From contig CABZSV010000008.1 in the NCBI GenBank assembly GCA_902528575.1, positions 1 to 36,891 on the forward strand: DNA of 36,891 nt, read 5' to 3'. Below the pieces are notes generated by a model that worked only from the letters and a program-made list of their open reading frames with translations, made no database searches and was not told the origin of the DNA. Each line of letters starts with the position of its first letter. Positions within the stretch are counted from its first letter, which is position 1. The DNA comes from an uncultured Pelagibacteraceae bacterium. Its GTDB lineage: Bacteria > Pseudomonadota > Alphaproteobacteria > Pelagibacterales > Pelagibacteraceae. This document shows, one piece after another, positions 32,951 to 36,891 of this stretch. Both the position numbers and the translations under genes were made by a program.

Positions 32951-33370
32951 TTACCAGGTACCAGTATTCTCCATTGAGGCCCAAGGCTCTTTGGGTTCTA
33001 AATTTCCTTCTTGAAGTATTTCAATTGAAATTTTGTCTGGTGATCTAACAAAAGCCATATGACCATCTCTTGGCGGTCTATTAATCGTGTAGCCCATATC
33101 CATTAATCTTTGGCATGTTTCATAAATGTTATCTACTCTATAAGCAAGATGGCCAAAATTTCTTGAACCTTCTCCTAGCTCATCTCCATCCCAATTATAA
33201 GTTAATTCTATTTCTGCTTTTTCATCGTTAGGGGCTGCAAGAAAAATTAAAGTAAATCTTCCTTTTTCATTTTCCATTCTTCTTGTTTCTTTAAGGCCTA
33301 GACCTTCACAAAAAAACCTTAAGGACTCCTCTACATTTTTAATTCTGATCATAGTATGTAAATATTTCAT
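32951..33370 (-). CDS. gloA: Glyoxalase I (lactoylglutathione lyase), VOC family
   Basis: 139 residues with the vicinal-oxygen-chelate pattern and the four metal ligands of glyoxalase I: His5 (YLHTMIRI), Glu55 (IELTYNW), His74 (FGHLAYRV) and Glu117 (KISIEILQ). It converts the hemithioacetal of methylglyoxal and glutathione to S-lactoylglutathione. ELTYNWD and GEGSRNFGHLAY are close to Escherichia coli GloA. The C-terminal WASMENTGTW tail is an extension. It is the first gene of gloA - MGMT-like - panB. Confidence 0.9.
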   Translation of the reverse strand: MKYLHTMIRIKNVEESLRFFCEGLGLKETRRMENEKGRFTLIFLAAPNDEKAEIELTYNWDGDELGEGSRNFGHLAYRVDNIYETCQRLMDMGYTINRPPRDGHMAFVRSPDKISIEILQEGNLEPKEPWASMENTGTW

Positions 33371-33381
33371 AAAAATATTTA

Positions 33382-33399
33382 TAGCTAATTGATTAGCTA
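33382..33399. promoter_or_regulatory. Inverted repeat upstream of gloA
   Basis: TAGCTAAT (33382-33389) and ATTAGCTA (33392-33399) are perfect inverted repeats with a 2-base centre, 12 bp ahead of the gloA start and inside the 64-bp gap after the FkbM gene. On the minus strand it is followed by a T-rich stretch, so it may be either an operator or a weak terminator of the gua operon. Confidence 0.45.
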
Positions 33400-33434
33400 A
33401 TTCAATAAATAGATTTTAACAAATATTAGAAAAG

Positions 33435-34295
33435 TTAATTTTTAGCTTTACTCATAAAATCTTTAGCAAATGTAGTGGAATTATTTTCATCGTATGCTGC
33501 TAAACAAAAATGAGTTAAATCAACGCTTCCATATAATAATGAGAGCAAACTTAATTTGAGTAATTTTATATTGCTTAAATTTTTTATTTTTTGAACATGA
33601 TAAATAAAAACCGCATCTGTCCATATGTGTTGAGAAGGTGTTTGTGCATTTTTTAAAATAAGTGGTTTTAACGCACGGCCAGCTAAACCAAGAAATTTAT
33701 TAAACATTAAATTATGTTTTTTTAAATATTTACAAATATCTCCAAAAAGTGGTTGATCTATATAATGTGGAATAAATTCAACCTCTGTTACAATCTTTAA
33801 AACATTTTCAAGGGTTTTTTTTCCACCTTGAAAAATATCTAATTCTGCTCCTTGCACATCTATCTTTATAAAATCAATTTCACCAATTTTATTTTGCTCT
33901 ATAAAATAGTCGAGGGTAATTGTATCAATCTCTGTTTCCTCTTTTAAGTAAGCAACCTCAAATGCATTATACAATCTTATTAATTCTTCATTTGGCTTAT
34001 ATAAACTTGAACACATTGGGTGTTGAGTTATATAAAGTTTTCTTTTCTCGTTAGCTTTTCCCAAAGCATAGGGGTAATATTTTACACCTCTTTTTGCACT
34101 GGCGTTCATTTTTGAACATACTTCTTCATCTAGTTCAAAACCAATAATTTGGCTTGATGGGAAATAATTTAAAAGTTCATAAAATGGTTCTTGAGTATCC
34201 AGGAGTTGGACAGCTCCAATTTCAATAATGTTAAAACTTAAATCAATATTGTTTTGTTTAATGATTTCGGCAAGTATTGCTATTGGTTTTTTCAT
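33435..34295 (-). CDS. FkbM-family SAM-dependent methyltransferase
   Basis: 286 residues with the FkbM domain: IIEIGAVQL replaces the usual glycine-rich SAM motif at the N-terminus, GFELDEEVCSKM provides the ribose-binding acid, and IDFIKIDVQGAELDIFQGG is the family signature. Family members O-methylate sugars or other small acceptors; the acceptor here is unknown and there are no glycan genes nearby. It starts 4 bp after the guaA stop, so it appears to ride on the guaB-TPR-guaA operon. No signal peptide. Confidence 0.85.
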   Translation of the reverse strand: MKKPIAILAEIIKQNNIDLSFNIIEIGAVQLLDTQEPFYELLNYFPSSQIIGFELDEEVCSKMNASAKRGVKYYPYALGKANEKRKLYITQHPMCSSLYKPNEELIRLYNAFEVAYLKEETEIDTITLDYFIEQNKIGEIDFIKIDVQGAELDIFQGGKKTLENVLKIVTEVEFIPHYIDQPLFGDICKYLKKHNLMFNKFLGLAGRALKPLILKNAQTPSQHIWTDAVFIYHVQKIKNLSNIKLLKLSLLSLLYGSVDLTHFCLAAYDENNSTTFAKDFMSKAKN

Positions 34296-34299
34296 TTAT

Positions 34300-35862
34300 T
34301 TATTCAAGTTCAATAGTGCTTGGAGGTTTTGATGTTACATCATAAACAACTCTATTAATACCCCTTATACTGTTAACTATTTTATTTGAAATAGTTTGCA
34401 TAAAGGATTTTTTAAATTCATAATAATCTGCTGTCATTCCATCTTCAGAGGTAATTGCTCTTAGCAAACATAAATATTCATAAGTACGATTATCCCCCAT
34501 TACACCAACGGTTTTCACTGGAAGTAATGCTGCATATGCTTGCCAAATCTTATGATAAAGACCGTGATCTTTTAAAGCTTGAATAAAATAATAATCAGCT
34601 TCTTTTAAAATTTTAATTTTTTCATTAGTAATAATACCTGGCATTCGAATTGCTAAGCCTGGTCCAGGAAAAGGATGTCTTGAAATAATTTCTTTACTTA
34701 AATTTAACTCTAATCCTAATTTTCTTACCTCATCCTTAAATAAGAATTTTAGTGGTTCTACTAATTTTAAATTCATTTTTTTTGGTAAGCCACCAACATT
34801 ATGATGTGATTTAATTTTAGAAGTTTGACTACCAGTAACTGATTTACTTTCAATCAAGTCTGGATAAAGAGTGCCCTGAGCTAAAAATTTAACATTTTTA
34901 ATTTTCTTAGCGTATCGCTCAAATATTTTGATAAATAAATTACCAATTATTTTTCTTTTTTTTTCTGGATCAGAAACATTATTTAATTTTTTTAAAAATT
35001 CCTTTTCAGCATTTACATAAATTAAATTCATTTTTAAACGCTTCTTAAAAGTTTGAACTACCTGTACTTCTTCATTTTTTCTTAGAAGGCCTGTGTTTAC
35101 AAAAATACAATAAAGTTTTTTACCAATAGCTTTATTCAGTAATTGAGCAACTACACTACTATCCACACCTCCTGATAAAGCACAAATAACTTTGTTACTT
35201 CCAACTTGTTTTCTAACATCTTTAATAAGCTGATTTTTTTGATCCCTAGAAGACCAATTTCTTTTAATTTTACAAATTAAAAAAATGAAATTACTTATTA
35301 ATTTCTTTCCATTCTCAGTATGAGTTACCTCTGGGTGGAATTGTACCCCATAATATTTTTTTATTTTATTTTCAACAATTGCAAATTTTGAATTAGTACT
35401 TGATGCTACAACTTTAAAACTCTTAGGAAGTTTTGAAACTTGATCAGCATGGCTCATCCAAACTTGTTTGGATTTTTTATTTCCAAAAAAATTAGTTGTT
35501 AAAAGACTATTATTCTTTTTATAGACATTAGCTAAACCAAATTCTCTATGTTTTGATTGTTTTACCCTTCCACCATTTAGTTTTGATAAAATTTGATGTC
35601 CAAAACATATTCCAAGAACTGGTACATCAAGTCGTAAAATTTTTTTATCAAATGAATATTTATTTATTTGATAAACATTTAATGGACCACCAGATAAAAC
35701 TATTCCTTTAATGTTGTTGTTTATGTATTTTAGTTTTATTTTTTTGTGACTAACTATTTCTGAAAACACACCTAATTCTCTTACTCTTCTTGCAATTAAT
35801 TGGGTAAATTGAGAACCAAAATCTATTATTAAGATTTTGTTAAGATTTTGATCAAGACTCAT
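34300..35862 (-). CDS. guaA: GMP synthase (glutamine-hydrolysing)
   Basis: GuaA makes GMP from XMP, glutamine and ATP. The 520 residues hold the class I amidotransferase domain with the nucleophile Cys86 (LGICFGHQ) and the His176-Glu178 pair (FHPEV), then the PP-loop ATPase ALSGGVDSS at 228-236, and the C-terminal dimerisation domain ending [15 protein letters not shown]. Length is normal. It overlaps the upstream TPR gene by 11 bp. Order guaB - TPR - guaA keeps the two GMP pathway steps together with a small insert. Confidence 0.97.
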   Translation of the reverse strand: MSLDQNLNKILIIDFGSQFTQLIARRVRELGVFSEIVSHKKIKLKYINNNIKGIVLSGGPLNVYQINKYSFDKKILRLDVPVLGICFGHQILSKLNGGRVKQSKHREFGLANVYKKNNSLLTTNFFGNKKSKQVWMSHADQVSKLPKSFKVVASSTNSKFAIVENKIKKYYGVQFHPEVTHTENGKKLISNFIFLICKIKRNWSSRDQKNQLIKDVRKQVGSNKVICALSGGVDSSVVAQLLNKAIGKKLYCIFVNTGLLRKNEEVQVVQTFKKRLKMNLIYVNAEKEFLKKLNNVSDPEKKRKIIGNLFIKIFERYAKKIKNVKFLAQGTLYPDLIESKSVTGSQTSKIKSHHNVGGLPKKMNLKLVEPLKFLFKDEVRKLGLELNLSKEIISRHPFPGPGLAIRMPGIITNEKIKILKEADYYFIQALKDHGLYHKIWQAYAALLPVKTVGVMGDNRTYEYLCLLRAITSEDGMTADYYEFKKSFMQTISNKIVNSIRGINRVVYDVTSKPPSTIELE

Positions 35863-36292
35863 TATTTTCAGGTTCTATATTTTTTAATGACTCTTGAATA
35901 TCTTTGTTTTCATCACATAAATTTTTACAAACTTTTATAAAATTATCTGAAAGATCTTTAACTTTTTCATAATTAGATTTTTCTAAAGCAATTTTCATTA
36001 ACATTAATAAAGCTTCTTCATTGTCTGGCTCAATTAAAAGTGTTGTTTCTAAATTGTATTCTTCTTTTCTCTGATTTTCTTCTTGGTTATAAATTTTTGC
36101 TAAATATAAATATGAGTTTGCATCTTTTGGATTAAAAACAATATTTCTCTCAAATAGAAAACGCGCATCTTCATATTTTTCTTTTTTAAACAGTTCTAAA
36201 GCTTCATTAAAAAAATTTTCTTTACTAAAAGACGTGCTGTTAAAAGAAGCTGTTAAAAGTATTAATCCTATTAATTTTAAAAATTTATTCAT
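35852..36292 (-). CDS. Secreted TPR-repeat protein between guaB and guaA
   Basis: 146 residues beginning with a signal peptide ([18 protein letters not shown]) and followed by two to three TPR units ([60 protein letters not shown]). A CKNLCDE element near the C-terminus gives a C-x3-C pair. Function unknown; an exported TPR protein in the middle of the purine operon is unusual. It shares one base with the guaB stop and overlaps guaA by 11 bp, so it is co-translated with both. Confidence 0.85.
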   Translation of the reverse strand: MNKFLKLIGLILLTASFNSTSFSKENFFNEALELFKKEKYEDARFLFERNIVFNPKDANSYLYLAKIYNQEENQRKEEYNLETTLLIEPDNEEALLMLMKIALEKSNYEKVKDLSDNFIKVCKNLCDENKDIQESLKNIEPENNES

Positions 36293-36891
36293 TAATATTT
36301 ACTATCGTTTTTTACCACATCTACATTATGAACCATACTTTCATAAAATCCAGCTTTTGTAATTTTCACAAATTGTGGTTTATTTCTTAATTTAATGATT
36401 GTTTTTGATCCAAGATAGCCCATAGAAGATTTCAATCCACCAATTAATTTATAAATAATACTCCCAACATCTCCTTTATATTTTACAAAACCTTCAACAC
36501 CTTCAGGCACATATTTTGAGGAGTCTTTTTGTTTTTTTTGAAAGTATCTATCGGCTGACCCTTTATTCATAGCTCCAACAGAACCCATGCCTCTAAAACT
36601 TTTAAAAAGCTGTCCATTTTTTTTAATTAATTTCCCTGGAGTTTCGTTTGTACCTGCAAATAATGAACCAATCATTACAGCATCAGCTCCTGCAGCAAAT
36701 GCTTTTGCTAAATCACCAGAATATTTTATTCCACCATCTGAAATTATTTTAACATTTTTATTTTTTAAACCACTTCTTACAGCTAAAATTGCGCTTAATT
36801 GAGGAACTCCTATTCCAGCAACCAGTCTTGTTGTACAAATAGAACCTGGCCCTATACCAATTTTAATTATATCTACTCCTAATTTAATTAG
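36292..36891 (-). CDS. guaB: IMP dehydrogenase, C-terminal part (5' end beyond window)
   Basis: The reading frame stays open to the last base of the window, so only the C-terminal 199 residues are visible. They hold the catalytic loop GPGSICTTR (Cys19 of the visible part), [35 protein letters not shown] and the mobile flap motif [10 protein letters not shown] with [12 protein letters not shown] dehydrogenase oxidises IMP to XMP with NAD+, the step before GuaA. The ATG-like Met at 36675 is internal. Confidence 0.95.
   Translation of the reverse strand, partial: LIKLGVDIIKIGIGPGSICTTRLVAGIGVPQLSAILAVRSGLKNKNVKIISDGGIKYSGDLAKAFAAGADAVMIGSLFAGTNETPGKLIKKNGQLFKSFRGMGSVGAMNKGSADRYFQKKQKDSSKYVPEGVEGFVKYKGDVGSIIYKLIGGLKSSMGYLGSKTIIKLRNKPQFVKITKAGFYESMVHNVDVVKNDSKY

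Noticed and set aside
1..36891. CRISPR arrays, insertion sequences, prophage, tRNA or rRNA genes
   Set aside because: No spaced repeats, transposase-like reading frames, integrase, attachment repeats or tRNA cloverleaf/T-loop motifs were found on reading through the sequence; no search tool was available to confirm their absence.

Overview
The window looks like a piece of a streamlined, AT-rich marine alphaproteobacterial genome, most likely SAR11 (Candidatus Pelagibacter or a close relative). The reasons are the very low GC content, intergenic gaps that are mostly under 60 bp, many abutting or overlapping genes, heavy lysine/asparagine/isoleucine use, and a gene set typical of that group: glycine-riboswitch gcvTHP, NAD-dependent formate dehydrogenase, a TRAP transporter, several DMT/EamA exporters and split 5-oxoprolinase. 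This assignment is inference; there is no rRNA or other phylogenetic marker RNA in the window. I see no tRNA, rRNA, CRISPR array, insertion sequence or prophage, and no gene-free stretch longer than about 110 bases.

Layout. 1-1008 (+): the 3' part of a DapA/NanA-family aldolase, then a 75-residue unknown protein. 1026-6166 (-): mobA-moeA (molybdenum cofactor), then a DMT permease, a creatinase and an arginine:glycine amidinotransferase-like enzyme. 6209-13821 (+): a formate dehydrogenase cluster made of an IscU-like scaffold, an HPP membrane protein, fdhD, a NuoE-NuoF fused beta subunit, the large molybdenum subunit, and selO. 13823-16178: a FOXRED1-like flavoprotein and TspO (-), then an SDR (+). 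16179-24432 (-): a tandem glycine riboswitch, gcvT-gcvH-gcvP, and a tightly following lipid-modification set (COG2907 flavoprotein, DUF1365, Cfa-type methyltransferase, DUF3833 lipoprotein). 24471-28243: eamA-pxpC-pxpB (-), divergent from pxpA and a secreted TPR protein (+). 28240-31052 (-): a TRAP transporter. 31164-31775 (+): TerC. 31776-33370 (-): a glyoxalase I, an MGMT-like protein and panB. 33435-36891 (-): guaB (partial), a TPR protein, guaA and an FkbM methyltransferase.

How the genes fit together. Much of the window concerns glycine and one-carbon metabolism. Creatinase would release sarcosine and urea from creatine. The amidinotransferase interconverts arginine plus glycine with guanidinoacetate plus ornithine. 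An oxidase of the sarcosine/dimethylglycine type lies nearby. The glycine cleavage system, under a glycine riboswitch, turns glycine into CO2, NH3 and methylene-THF, and formate dehydrogenase with its molybdenum-cofactor genes oxidises formate to CO2 with NADH yield. The most interesting sequence-level signals are a 12-bp element that could sequester the gcvT start codon in competition with the riboswitch P1 helix, a creatinase/amidinotransferase/permease operon, a missing canonical Fe-S cysteine in the FDH beta subunit with two extra cysteines nearby, and a 24-bp perfect palindrome over overlapping convergent stop codons.
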